This document shows positions 45,148 through 53,596 of a DNA stretch of 59,410 nucleotides, in pieces. Positions within the stretch are counted from its first letter, which is position 1. Every line of letters begins with the position of its first letter. Below the pieces are notes generated by a model that ran no database searches, was not told the DNA's origin, and was given only the letters and a program-made list of their open reading frames with translations. The translations under genes were made by a program, and so were the position numbers. Source of the DNA: Allobosea sp. (GTDB taxonomy: Bacteria > Pseudomonadota > Alphaproteobacteria > Rhizobiales > Kaistiaceae); contig JAFKFV010000026.1 in assembly GCA_017307955.1 (NCBI GenBank), forward strand, positions 1 to 59,410, read 5' to 3'.

Positions 45148-45936
45148 ATGGCCCGCTCGGCCCTTCTCAACGTGATGGTCGGTGCCGCGACCAAGGCCGG
45201 GCGCGCGCTGGCGCGCGACTTCGGCGAGGTGGAGCAGCTGCAGGTCTCGGTGAAGGGACCGGGCGACTTCGTCTCGGCCGCCGACAAGAAGGCCGAGCGC
45301 ACCATCGTCGAGGAGCTTTCCAAGGCGCGCCCCGGCTATGGCTTCCTCGCCGAGGAATCGCCGGCCGTCGAGGGCACGGACCGGTCGCATCGCTGGATCA
45401 TCGATCCGCTCGACGGCACAACCAATTTCCTGCACGGCATCCCGATCTTCGCGATCTCGATCGCGCTTGAGCGCGACGGCCAGATCGTCGCCGGCGTCAT
45501 CTTCAACCCGGTCATGGACGAGCTCTATGTCGCCGAGCGCGGCGGCGGCGCCTTCATGAACGAGCGGCGCCTGCGCGTCGCGCAGCGCTCGGCGCTGCCG
45601 GATTGCGTGATCGCGACCGGCATTCCGCATCTCGGCAAGCCCGGGCACCCCGCTTATGTGAAGAAGCTCGCCGCCGTCATGATGGAAACGGCGGGCGTGC
45701 GCCGGGCCGGCGCCGCGGCGCTCGATCTCGCCTGGGTCGCGTCCGGCCGCTATGACGGCTTCTGGGAAGCGGGCCTCAAGCCCTGGGACATCGCGGCCGG
45801 CATGCTGCTCGTCCGCGAGGCCGGCGGCTTCGTTTCCGATCTTTCCGGCGGGGACCGCATGATCGAGACCGGCGATATCTGTGCCGGCAACGAGGCGGTG
45901 CAGCGCCGCCTGCTGGCGACGCTTTCGAAGGCCTGA
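45148..45936 (+). CDS. Inositol monophosphatase family protein (SuhB-like)
   Basis: The 262-residue protein has the family metal motifs: LAEES (67-71), WIIDPLDGTTNF (83-94) and GLKPWDIAAGMLL near residue 212. It is a magnesium-dependent phosphatase of inositol phosphate or similar substrates, and SuhB also associates with transcription complexes in enterobacteria. AACAGGAG precedes the ATG. Confidence 0.95.
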   Translation: MARSALLNVMVGAATKAGRALARDFGEVEQLQVSVKGPGDFVSAADKKAERTIVEELSKARPGYGFLAEESPAVEGTDRSHRWIIDPLDGTTNFLHGIPIFAISIALERDGQIVAGVIFNPVMDELYVAERGGGAFMNERRLRVAQRSALPDCVIATGIPHLGKPGHPAYVKKLAAVMMETAGVRRAGAAALDLAWVASGRYDGFWEAGLKPWDIAAGMLLVREAGGFVSDLSGGDRMIETGDICAGNEAVQRRLLATLSKA

Positions 45937-46025
45937 CGCGCGGGTCGGGAGGGGCGGCGTCCCGTTTTCGCCACAAGCCTGTGCCGGTCTAGCCGGGACA
46001 AGAAGCCGAGGAAGCGCCGGTCAGC

Positions 46026-46736
46026 ATGGCCCCATCGAACCCTCGCGGCGAAGCGCCGAAGGACAAGCGCGGCAAGAAGAAGCCGGAGCCGATCGAGCCG
46101 CCTTTCGCGCGGCTCTGCCTGATCACGCCTCCGGCTTTCGATCCCGTGGCGTTCGCGCCGGTGCTCGACGCCGCGCTCCGCGCCGGCGAGGTCGCGTCGC
46201 TGATCATCGCGGCGGAAGGGCTGGAGCCGCAAGCGCGGCGGACGGCGGCCGAGCGGCTGGTGCCGATCGCGCAGGCCAATGGCACGGCGGCGATCGTCAC
46301 CGATCGCGCGCTCCTTGATCACTGCGGCGCCGACGGTCTGCATGTCGATACCGGTCTCGCCGATCTCCGTCGCGCCGTCGATGCGCTGCGGCCGGACCGC
46401 ATCGTCGGCGGCGGCGGCATCCATACCCGCCACGACGCCATGCTGCTCGCCGAGACGGAGTGCGACTATCTCTTCTTCGGCCGTTTCGATGGCGATACCG
46501 CGCCTGCGATCCACGACAAGACGCTCGACCTCGCCGCCTGGTGGAGCGCGCTCTTCGAGATTCCGGCCATCGTGATGGGCGGCAGCGATCTCGCCTCGAT
46601 CGCGGAGGCCGCGGCGGCGCGGATCGAGTTCATCGCCCTGCGCTCGGCGATCTGGACGCATGCCGACGGTGCGGCCGCGGCCGTCGAGACCGCGCACCGG
46701 CTGGTGCTGGCCGCGCAGGCGGAGACACTGCCGTGA
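46026..46736 (+). CDS. Thiamine phosphate synthase-like protein (ThiE paralogue)
   Basis: The 236-residue protein has a TIM-barrel sequence of the ThiE/TenI group: RLCLITPP at strand 1, AIVTDRALLDHCGADGLHVD, VGGGGIHTRHDAMLLAETECDYLFFG and IVMGGSDLASIAEA. A basic, proline-rich stretch of about 22 residues precedes the barrel. The segment where ThiE has the substrate loop GPxFxT is GRFDGDT here, and the DGVHLGQ motif is DGLHVDT, so catalysis of TMP synthesis is doubtful. It overlaps the Sel1 gene by the TGATG junction. Confidence 0.85.
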   Translation: MAPSNPRGEAPKDKRGKKKPEPIEPPFARLCLITPPAFDPVAFAPVLDAALRAGEVASLIIAAEGLEPQARRTAAERLVPIAQANGTAAIVTDRALLDHCGADGLHVDTGLADLRRAVDALRPDRIVGGGGIHTRHDAMLLAETECDYLFFGRFDGDTAPAIHDKTLDLAAWWSALFEIPAIVMGGSDLASIAEAAAARIEFIALRSAIWTHADGAAAAVETAHRLVLAAQAETLP

Positions 46737-48007
46737 TGCGCCGCCTTCCGGCCGGGCTCGCCCTTGGCGCCGCGCTGCTCGCGGCGGTGCCGGCCTTCGC
46801 GGCCAGCGCCCCCAAGCCGGCGCCGAAGCCGGATGCCCCGGCAAGCGCGACGAAGCCGGGCGATCCGAAAGCGGCGGATCCCAAGGCGCAGATCTTCCAG
46901 CCGCCGCCCGATCCGCTCCTGGGCGTCCCGCCGCCCGATGCCGGCCTCCTGCCCACGCCGGACGAATATCTGCGCTCGGGGCGCGGTCTCGATTTCGATG
47001 TCGGCGATCCCGCCTTCGGCGCCTTCCAGCGCGGCCTCTATCTGACGGCGTTCCAGCTGGGGCTGGAACGGGCGCGGCTCGGCGATCCGGTTTCGCAAAC
47101 CCTGGTCGCGCGGCTCTATCTCGACGGGCTCGGCGTCAAGCAGAGCGACAAGGCCGCGGCGGCCTGGTTCCAGCAGGCGGCGCTCGGCGGCGATCCGGCC
47201 GCGCAGCTGCAGCTCGGGCTTCTTTATCTCGACGGGCGCGGCGTTCCGAAAGACCTCGCCAAGGCGGCCGATGCCTTCGAGCAGGCGGCGAAATGGGACG
47301 ATCGCGCCGCGCTCTACAATCTCGGACTGCTCTATCTCGCAGGCGAGGTCCGCCCGCGCGATCCGCTGAAGGCAGCGGAGTATTTCGGCCGCGCCGCCGG
47401 CGCCGGCAGCGCCGACGCGCAATATGCGCTCGGCCAGCTCTATGCCGCCGGAGACGGCGTGATCCTCGACGATGCGATCGCCACGATGTGGCTGGCGAAG
47501 GCGGCGAAGGCTGGCCATTCCGACGCCGAGGTCGAATACGCCATCCGTCTTTTCAACGGTATCGGCGTGCCGCGCGACGAGAAAGAGGCGGCGACCTGGT
47601 TCAAGCGCGCTGCGCTCGCCGGCAGCCCGATCGCCCAGAACCGCTATGCGCGCATGCTCGCGGTCGGCGCCGGCGTCCCGCAGGATCGCATCGAGGCTGC
47701 CAAGTGGCATTTCGTGGCGCTCAGATCCGGCGCCAAGGACGAATGGCTCGACGATTTCGTCGCGCGCCTGACCGATGCCGACCGCAAGACGGCGCAGACC
47801 GAGGCCGATCACTGGCCGGAGGGGCGCGACCCGAAGGCGACGGCGGCGCAGCCGCTTGGCAAGGCCGGCGGCCCCTCGGCACCGGTCGCGACCGGACGCG
47901 GACCCGAGCCGGAAATGCCGGCCCCGGGGCTGAAGCCCAATCCCGGTGCGAAGCCAGCCGCTTCCGCCGCGCCGACCGCCCCCGCGCCCGCCCGGCCGGC
48001 GAACTGA
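46736..48007 (+). CDS. Exported Sel1-repeat protein
   Basis: The 423-residue protein has a signal peptide (to about residue 21, ending AFAAS), a Pro/Ala/Lys linker, and about six Sel1-like repeats (residues 125-350) such as AAAWFQQAALGGDPAAQLQLG and its variants. A Pro-rich tail ends the protein. Sel1 proteins act as adaptors in cell-envelope processes. ATG overlaps the preceding stop codon (TGATG), so it is coupled to the ThiE-like gene; the reason for this pairing is not evident. Confidence 0.87.
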   Translation: MRRLPAGLALGAALLAAVPAFAASAPKPAPKPDAPASATKPGDPKAADPKAQIFQPPPDPLLGVPPPDAGLLPTPDEYLRSGRGLDFDVGDPAFGAFQRGLYLTAFQLGLERARLGDPVSQTLVARLYLDGLGVKQSDKAAAAWFQQAALGGDPAAQLQLGLLYLDGRGVPKDLAKAADAFEQAAKWDDRAALYNLGLLYLAGEVRPRDPLKAAEYFGRAAGAGSADAQYALGQLYAAGDGVILDDAIATMWLAKAAKAGHSDAEVEYAIRLFNGIGVPRDEKEAATWFKRAALAGSPIAQNRYARMLAVGAGVPQDRIEAAKWHFVALRSGAKDEWLDDFVARLTDADRKTAQTEADHWPEGRDPKATAAQPLGKAGGPSAPVATGRGPEPEMPAPGLKPNPGAKPAASAAPTAPAPARPAN

Positions 48008-48104
48008 GCGTCGCCGGCTTTATTTCGCCGGTCCGACTGCCTATAAGCGGCGGTCATTCAATGCGGCTCCGACGGGCCGCCTCCAGCGTCCGGGGATTGC
48101 GACC

Positions 48105-48854
48105 ATGGCCGGCCATTCACAATTCAAGAACATCATGCACCGCAAGGGCGCGGCCGACGCCAAGCGCTCGAAGCTGTTCGCCAAGCTCGCCCGCGAGATC
48201 ACCGTCGCCGCGAAGCTCGGCCTGCCCGATCCCAAGATGAATGCGCGCCTGCGTCTCGCGATCCAGAACGCCCGCGCCGAGAACATGCCGAAGGACAATG
48301 TCGACCGCGCCATCAAGAAGGCGCTCGGCAATGACGGCGAGAACTATGACGAGATGCGCTACGAGGGCTATGGCCCCGGCGGCGTCGCCGTCGTCGTCGA
48401 GGCGCTGACGGACAACCGCAACCGCACGGCGAGCGCGGTCCGCTCCTATTTCACGCGGGCCGGCGGCGCGCTCGGCGAGACGGGCGCAGTCTCCTTCATG
48501 TTCGATCATGTCGGTGAGATCATCTACAAGGCCGAGGCGGGCAGCGCCGACGCGGTCATGGAAGCGGCCATCATGGCCGGCGCCGACGATGTCGAGAGCT
48601 CTGGCGAGAACCACGTCATCACCGTGTCCTTCGAGAGTTTCGGCGATGTCGCCAAGGCTATGGAAGAGGCGATCGGCGAGCCGGAATCGGCCAAGATCGT
48701 CTGGCGGCCGCAGAATCTCGTCCCCGTCGACGAAGAGAAGGCGGCCTCGCTGCTGAAGCTCATCGACCAGCTCGACGACGACGACGACGTTCAGGCCGTC
48801 TACACCAATTTCGAGGTGTCGGACGAGGTGATGCAGAAGCTCACCGCCGCCTGA
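48105..48854 (+). CDS. YebC/PmpR-family DNA-binding regulator
   Basis: The 249-residue protein starts MAGHSQFKNIMHRKGAADAK and is of normal length; YEGYGPGGVAVVVEALTDNRNRTAS is typical. YebC family proteins are transcription regulators or ribosome-associated translation factors (as shown for members that rescue polyproline stalling). Gene position before ruvC is conserved across many bacteria. ATG at 48105 begins the conserved N terminus. Confidence 0.96.
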   Translation: MAGHSQFKNIMHRKGAADAKRSKLFAKLAREITVAAKLGLPDPKMNARLRLAIQNARAENMPKDNVDRAIKKALGNDGENYDEMRYEGYGPGGVAVVVEALTDNRNRTASAVRSYFTRAGGALGETGAVSFMFDHVGEIIYKAEAGSADAVMEAAIMAGADDVESSGENHVITVSFESFGDVAKAMEEAIGEPESAKIVWRPQNLVPVDEEKAASLLKLIDQLDDDDDVQAVYTNFEVSDEVMQKLTAA

Positions 48855-48916
48855 CCGGGCTTCGCGTTCACCAATCGTTCTTTTCTGGCGGGCCATCCTC
48901 CGCTACCACAACGAGG

Positions 48917-49426
48917 ATGGCATCCGTGATTCGCATACTCGGCATCGACCCGGGCCTCAGGCGCACCGGCTGGGGCCTCATCGAGAGCCGCGGCAACGCG
49001 CTTTCCTATGTCGCCGCGGGCACGGTGCGCGCCGGTCTCGACGGCGAGATGGCGCAGCGCCTCGTCGAGCTGCATGCCGGCCTGACCAAGGTTGTCGGCG
49101 CGTTCCAGCCGGACGAGGCGGCGGTCGAGTCGACCTTCGTCAACAAGGACGCGGCCGGCACGCTGAAGCTCGGCCAGGCGCGCGGCATCGCGCTGCTGGT
49201 ACCGGCGCTGGCGGGCATTCCGGTGGCGGAATATTCGCCGAACGCGGTCAAGAAGACGGTCGTCGGCGCCGGCCATGCCGAGAAGGCGCAGATCCGCATG
49301 ATGGTCGGCGTGCTGCTGCCCAAGGCCGATTTCGACTCCGACGACGCCGCCGACGCGCTCGCGGTCGCCATCTGCCATGCCCATCACCGCGTGTCGCTCG
49401 CCCGCATGAAGGCGCTGGCCGGGTAG
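48917..49426 (+). CDS. ruvC: Crossover junction endodeoxyribonuclease RuvC
   Basis: The 169-residue protein has the RNase H-like fold with catalytic acids Asp11 in ILGIDPGLRRTGWG, Glu in AAVESTFVNKD and the Asp pair in DFDSDDAADALAVAICHAHH. It cuts Holliday junctions in the RuvABC complex. It is followed not by ruvA but by a vapBC module. Confidence 0.97.
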   Translation: MASVIRILGIDPGLRRTGWGLIESRGNALSYVAAGTVRAGLDGEMAQRLVELHAGLTKVVGAFQPDEAAVESTFVNKDAAGTLKLGQARGIALLVPALAGIPVAEYSPNAVKKTVVGAGHAEKAQIRMMVGVLLPKADFDSDDAADALAVAICHAHHRVSLARMKALAG

Positions 49427-49443
49427 GACGCCTCTGCCTCGCC

Positions 49444-49460
49444 TTGCGGTTGTTCCGCAA
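49444..49460. promoter_or_regulatory. Inverted repeat upstream of vapB
   Basis: TTGCGG-TTGTT-CCGCAA lies 18 bases after ruvC and 43 before vapB. It may be a VapB operator (autoregulation is usual in this family) or a weak end of the ruvC transcript. Confidence 0.5.
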
Positions 49461-49502
49461 TTGTTCTAGCGTCAAAGCGGGTTTTCAGGACGGACGAACG
49501 CC

Positions 49503-49751
49503 ATGCGCGTCAATGCGAATGGGCAGGTGACCTTGCCCAGGGAATTGCTGGAGCGAGTCGGCATCCGCCCGGGCGACGAGATCGAACTCGGCCATGAGGG
49601 CAATGTCATCACCCTGCGCAAGCTCGAGAAGGGGCCGCCGCGCGAACTGACGAAGGGCGAGCAACTCGTGGCGCAGATTGCGGGGACCGCGACGGCGAAC
49701 CGCGACCTCTCCACCGACGAAATCATGAAGCTCCTGCGTGGCGATGACTGA
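49503..49751 (+). CDS. vapB: AbrB/MazE-type antitoxin (VapB)
   Basis: The 82-residue protein reads MRVNANGQVTLPRELLERVGIRPGDEIEL in segments, the SpoVT/AbrB swapped-hairpin DNA-binding domain, followed by an acidic C-terminal arm (TDEIMKLLRGDD) that would wrap VapC. Start codons of this gene and of vapC overlap at the 3' end (ATGACTGA), the normal TA junction. Confidence 0.9.
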   Translation: MRVNANGQVTLPRELLERVGIRPGDEIELGHEGNVITLRKLEKGPPRELTKGEQLVAQIAGTATANRDLSTDEIMKLLRGDD

Positions 49752-50157
49752 CACATTCGTCGACACCAATGTCCTTCTGGATGTCCTCGCGAAGGATCCG
49801 CAGTGGTTCGCCTGGTCGAGCCGCATGCTGGCGGATGCGCTGGATCAGGGCGCCGTCATCATCAACCAGGTCGTCTACGCGGAAGTCGCGCACGGCTATC
49901 GCGAACAGAGCGAGCTCGACGAACTCCTGTCGGAGCAAGCCTTCATCCGCGAAGATCTGCCCTGGGATGCGGCGTTTCGGGCAGGGCAGGCGTATCTTTC
50001 CTATCGCCGCCGTGGCGGCGCGCGGACCGCGCCGCTGCCGGATTTCTTCATCGGCGCCCATGCGGCGTTGCGCGGCTATCGGCTGTTGACGCGCGACCGC
50101 GGCAATTACGCCGTCTATTTCCCGGAGCTCACGATCATCTCGCCGGAGCGGTCATGA
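49744..50157 (+). CDS. vapC: PIN-domain toxin (VapC)
   Basis: The 137-residue protein has the four acids of PIN-domain RNases: Asp7 in FVDTNVLLD, Glu47 in VYAEVAHGY, Asp100 in LPDFFIGAHA and Asp118 in TRDRGNYAVYFP. VapC toxins cleave tRNA or rRNA; the target here is unknown. The last codons overlap a copy of the ruvA start, and ruvA follows 14 bases later. Confidence 0.92.
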   Translation: MTDTFVDTNVLLDVLAKDPQWFAWSSRMLADALDQGAVIINQVVYAEVAHGYREQSELDELLSEQAFIREDLPWDAAFRAGQAYLSYRRRGGARTAPLPDFFIGAHAALRGYRLLTRDRGNYAVYFPELTIISPERS

Positions 50158-50183
50158 TCGGCAAGCGCACATGATCGGCAAGC
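50153..50183. repeat. Duplicated 14-base ruvA start at the vapC-ruvA junction
   Basis: CATGATCGGCAAGC occurs at 50153-50166 and again at 50170-50183. The second copy is the true ruvA start; the first overlaps the vapC stop codon and reads out of frame into a TGA after six codons. The duplication suits a target-site or microhomology scar of the vapBC insertion. Confidence 0.7.
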
Positions 50184-50788
50184 TCAAGGGGCTCGTCGAT
50201 TCCTTCGGCGAGGACTGGGTGATTCTCGATGTCGGCGGCGTCGGCTATCAGGTCCATTGCTCGACGCGCACGCTGCAGACCCTGCCGGCGGTCGGCGAGG
50301 CGGCCGTGCTCGCCATCGAGACCTATGTCCGCGAGGACATGATCCGCCTCTACGGCTTCGGCTCCGATGTCGAGCGCGAGTGGTTCCGGTTGCTGATGAC
50401 CGTCCAGGGCATCGGCGCCAAGGTGGCGCTCGCGATCCTCGGCGTGCTGAAGCCGGGCGACCTCGCCACGGCCATCGCGATGGGCGACAAGGCGCAGATC
50501 GCGCGTGCGCAGGGCGTCGGACCGAAGGTGGCCGCGCGCGTCGTCGCCGAGCTCAAGGACAAGGCGCCGGCCTATGCCAGCGTCGAGCCGGGAGCGATCG
50601 CGCTCAACGACGCCGTCGCGGAGAAGCGCGCGCCGCAGCCGGTCGCGGACGCGGTCTCGGCGCTGGTCAATCTCGGCTATGCGCAGGCGCAGGCCGCTTC
50701 CGCCGTCGCGGCCGCTGCGCGCAGCGCCGGCGAAGACGCGACGACGCAGCAACTGATCCGCCTCGGCCTCAAGGAACTCGCGCGGTGA
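50171..50788 (+). CDS. ruvA: Holliday junction branch migration protein RuvA
   Basis: The 205-residue protein MIGKLKGLVDSFGEDWVILD has the OB fold with VGGVGYQVHC, two helix-hairpin-helix motifs (LMTVQGIGAKVALAIL, AQGVGPKVAARVVAEL) and the C-terminal RuvB-binding three-helix domain. RuvA holds the Holliday junction as a tetramer. Confidence 0.97.
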   Translation: MIGKLKGLVDSFGEDWVILDVGGVGYQVHCSTRTLQTLPAVGEAAVLAIETYVREDMIRLYGFGSDVEREWFRLLMTVQGIGAKVALAILGVLKPGDLATAIAMGDKAQIARAQGVGPKVAARVVAELKDKAPAYASVEPGAIALNDAVAEKRAPQPVADAVSALVNLGYAQAQAASAVAAAARSAGEDATTQQLIRLGLKELAR

Positions 50789-50828
50789 GCGCGGTGCCTT
50801 CGGCGCGAGGCCTCGCGGGGCACTGGCC

Positions 50829-51293
50829 GTGAGCGCGGGCGTCACGCTGGCCGGACGATCGGCGGTTTTCCTGCGCATCGTGGCGATCTTCGTGCTCTTC
50901 GGCCCTCTGCTCTTCACGCTGGTGGCGATGCTGTCGCTGGCGGCGTTCGTGCAGATGCTCGACCCGGAGAGCCTGGGCGAGGTCGCGACCATCTCGGCCG
51001 GCACGATCGTCATCGCCTATCTCGTCGGCCTGCTGCCGTCAGCGGCAACGGGCGTCATCGTCGCCCTGCGCGATGCGGGGCCTCGCGGCGCCGGCCCGCT
51101 CTACGCCGCGTTGACGGGCGGCGGCGCGGCGGCGCTCGTTCTCGCGGCGGGCGTCGTCCGGCTCGGAATCCGCGCCCTGATCAAGTATCCGGCCGTACCG
51201 GTCTGGTTGATCCTCTCGGCCGCGGCGGCGAGCGTCGTCTGCTGGTGGATCGCCATCGGGGGGCGGCGGACATCGGCGAAGGTGGCGTCGTGA
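50829..51293 (+). CDS. Four-helix membrane protein between ruvA and ruvB (copy 1)
   Basis: The protein of about 154 residues starts at a GTG (50829) and is mostly hydrophobic, about four helices. It shares PSAATGVIVALRD and a final VVCWWIA with the following protein. I recognise no family. Its stop overlaps the start of the next gene (GTGA), so they are coupled. Confidence 0.75.
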   Translation: MSAGVTLAGRSAVFLRIVAIFVLFGPLLFTLVAMLSLAAFVQMLDPESLGEVATISAGTIVIAYLVGLLPSAATGVIVALRDAGPRGAGPLYAALTGGGAAALVLAAGVVRLGIRALIKYPAVPVWLILSAAAASVVCWWIAIGGRRTSAKVAS

Positions 51294-51820
51294 ACGCGCC
51301 GGCGGAGCCGGAACGCCTCAGTGCGCGGCGTGACTTCTTCGAGGCCAGCCTTGGCATCGCGATCTTCGTCATCGGCGGACCGCTGGTGCTGGGGCTCGTG
51401 CTCCTGGTCGGCATCATCGCCGCCAATCTCGCCGGCGACGCGGTCGATTCGCTCGTCGAGGGCCGGCGCTTCGATCCAGCGGGCTCGGTGACGGTCGCGA
51501 TCGGGCTGACGCTCGTCGTGCTTCGCTTCGGATGGACGGCGGTCTGGGGCATGCTGATCGGCCCGAGCGCGATAAGCGGCGCCGTCATCGCACTGCGACG
51601 CCTGGTGACTGGCGGCGCGAGCCTCCGCTTCGCAGTCCTGACCGGTCTCTTGGTCGGCATCTCCGCCGATATCGTCGTCGTCGGCTACGGTATCCGCTTC
51701 GTCGGCGCGACGCGGATCGGCATCTTCGCCGGCTGGGTCATCATCGGCAGCCTCGCCGCGACGCTCGCCTGCTGGCGAATTGCATCGTCGGGTCGCCGCT
51801 ACATTGATCGTGGAGCCTGA
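51290..51820 (+). CDS. Four-helix membrane protein between ruvA and ruvB (copy 2)
   Basis: The protein of about 176 residues starts at a GTG overlapping the preceding stop. A soluble N terminus of about 20 residues (NAPAEPERLSARRDFFEA) precedes about four to five helices. GPSAISGAVIALRR and TLACWRIA mirror the previous protein, so they are tandem paralogues. It ends 54 bases before ruvB. No function recognised. Confidence 0.78.
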   Translation: MNAPAEPERLSARRDFFEASLGIAIFVIGGPLVLGLVLLVGIIAANLAGDAVDSLVEGRRFDPAGSVTVAIGLTLVVLRFGWTAVWGMLIGPSAISGAVIALRRLVTGGASLRFAVLTGLLVGISADIVVVGYGIRFVGATRIGIFAGWVIIGSLAATLACWRIASSGRRYIDRGA

Positions 51821-51874
51821 CGGGCCGGTCTGCTACGCACGGGGCGCGGACGCCACGCGCCGCCAGGAGGTTGA

Positions 51875-52915
51875 ATGAGCGAGAGCCGGTTGGTCGGCGC
51901 GGCAGCGCGGCCGGATGATGACGACGAGCGCACGCTGCGCCCCAAGGTCCTGGCCGATTTCGTCGGCCAGGCGCAGGCGCGCGCCAATCTCTCGGTGTTC
52001 ATCGAGGCGGCGCGCACGCGCAAGGAAGCGCTCGACCATGTGCTGTTCGTCGGCCCGCCCGGCCTCGGCAAGACGACGCTGGCGCAGATCGTCGCGCGCG
52101 AACTCGGCGTCAATTTCCGCGCGACCTCCGGCCCGGTGATCGCCAAGGCCGGCGATCTCGCGGCGCTGCTCACCAATCTCGAAGAGCGCGACGTGCTCTT
52201 CATCGACGAGATCCACCGCCTGTCGCCGGCGGTGGAGGAAATCCTCTATCCGGCCATGGAGGATTTCCAGCTCGACCTCATCATCGGCGAGGGGCCGGCG
52301 GCGCGTTCGGTGCGCATCGAGCTCTCGAAATTCACGCTGGTCGGCGCGACGACGCGGCTGGGGCTCCTGACGACGCCGCTGCGCGACCGCTTCGGCATCC
52401 CGGTGCGGCTGCAGTTCTATACGGTGCCCGAACTCGAGCACATCGTCTCGCGCGGCGCGCGGCTGATGGGGATCGGCATGACCGACGACGGCGCGCATGA
52501 GATCGCACGCCGCTCGCGCGGGACGCCGCGCATCGCCAGCCGGCTGCTGCGGCGCGTGCGCGATTTCGCGCTGGTCGAGGGGCCGGGAGAGATCGACCGG
52601 GCGGTGGCCGACAAGGCGCTCATCCGCCTCGAGGTCGACGCCATGGGGCTCGACCAGCTCGACCGGCGCTATCTCTCGACCATCGCCACCTCGTTCGGCG
52701 GCGGGCCGGTCGGCATCGAGACGATCGCCGCCGCCATTGCCGAGCCGCGCGACGCGATCGAGGAGATCGTCGAGCCCTATCTCATCCAGCAGGGGCTGGT
52801 GCAGCGCACGCCGCGCGGCCGCATCCTGACGCCGCACGCCTTCGCGCATCTCGGCCTCGCGGTGCCGAGCGCGCCGTCGATCGTGCAGATGCCGCTGTTC
52901 GAGGACGATCAATGA
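51875..52915 (+). CDS. ruvB: Holliday junction branch migration helicase RuvB
   Basis: The 346-residue AAA+ motor has Walker A GPPGLGKTT (60-68), Walker B LFIDEIHR and the arginine-finger/sensor segments, and the C-terminal winged helix ending LTPHAFAHLG. It is of normal length. Its last codons overlap the ybgC start (ATGA), which links the ruv and tol gene groups. Confidence 0.98.
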   Translation: MSESRLVGAAARPDDDDERTLRPKVLADFVGQAQARANLSVFIEAARTRKEALDHVLFVGPPGLGKTTLAQIVARELGVNFRATSGPVIAKAGDLAALLTNLEERDVLFIDEIHRLSPAVEEILYPAMEDFQLDLIIGEGPAARSVRIELSKFTLVGATTRLGLLTTPLRDRFGIPVRLQFYTVPELEHIVSRGARLMGIGMTDDGAHEIARRSRGTPRIASRLLRRVRDFALVEGPGEIDRAVADKALIRLEVDAMGLDQLDRRYLSTIATSFGGGPVGIETIAAAIAEPRDAIEEIVEPYLIQQGLVQRTPRGRILTPHAFAHLGLAVPSAPSIVQMPLFEDDQ

Positions 52916-53379
52916 CCAGCGAGAGCGGAGCCGGGGAGGCGATGCCCTCGTCCGGCCGCCACACCGCGGACGGCCATGTGCTGCCGGTCCGCATCTATTT
53001 CGAGGACACGGATTTTTCCGGCGTCGTCTATCACGCCTCCTATATCCGCTTCCTGGAGCGGGGCCGCACCGAATATGTCCGCCTGCTCGGGGTGCATCAT
53101 TCGGCGCTGGATGCCGGCGAGACGGGCGAGCCGCTCGCCTTCGCGGTGCATCGCCTCGAGGTCGAGTTCCGCCGGCCGGCGCGGATCGACGATGTCGTCG
53201 AGGTGGTGACGCGGCCGAAGGAGATCCGCGGCGCTCGCATCATCCTGTCGCAGACAGTGCGGCGCGGCGCGGAGCTGCTGGTGGACGCGACGGTGACGGT
53301 GGTGCTGGTCAACCGCGCCGGCCGTCCCTGCCGCATCCCGGACGCGCTGGCGGAGCGCTTCGCCGCAGCGCCGCAATAA
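52912..53379 (+). CDS. ybgC: Tol-Pal-associated acyl-CoA thioesterase YbgC
   Basis: The 155-residue hotdog-fold protein has the family motif YFEDTDFSGVVYHASYIRFLERGRTEY in pieces; the Asp of DTD is catalytic. YbgC hydrolyses short acyl-CoA or acyl carrier protein thioesters at the inner membrane face. It begins inside ruvB's last codon (ATGA overlap), and tolQ follows 217 bases on. Confidence 0.95.
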   Translation: MTSESGAGEAMPSSGRHTADGHVLPVRIYFEDTDFSGVVYHASYIRFLERGRTEYVRLLGVHHSALDAGETGEPLAFAVHRLEVEFRRPARIDDVVEVVTRPKEIRGARIILSQTVRRGAELLVDATVTVVLVNRAGRPCRIPDALAERFAAAPQ

Positions 53380-53596
53380 GGAATTGATTAACCATGCGGT
53401 GGGTATAAGGAACGGGCGCGGAAGCGGCTGGAAGCCCTCTTTTCGACAAAATTGAAGGCGAGACAGCGACCGGAAAGGCTCGTCCGGCCCGCCGCTTGCA
53501 AGGGCATCGTTCCAGGCGGGGATCTGCTCGAGGGCCGGTCCCGACCTCGCGAGCGCCGATGGCGCGCGAGGGTCAACCCCGAGAGGTTTGAAGCGA

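Noticed and set aside
50154..50172. Upstream ATG in the ruvA duplication as the real ruvA start
   Set aside because: It is out of frame with ruvA and meets TGA after six codons, so the second copy at 50171 is the start.
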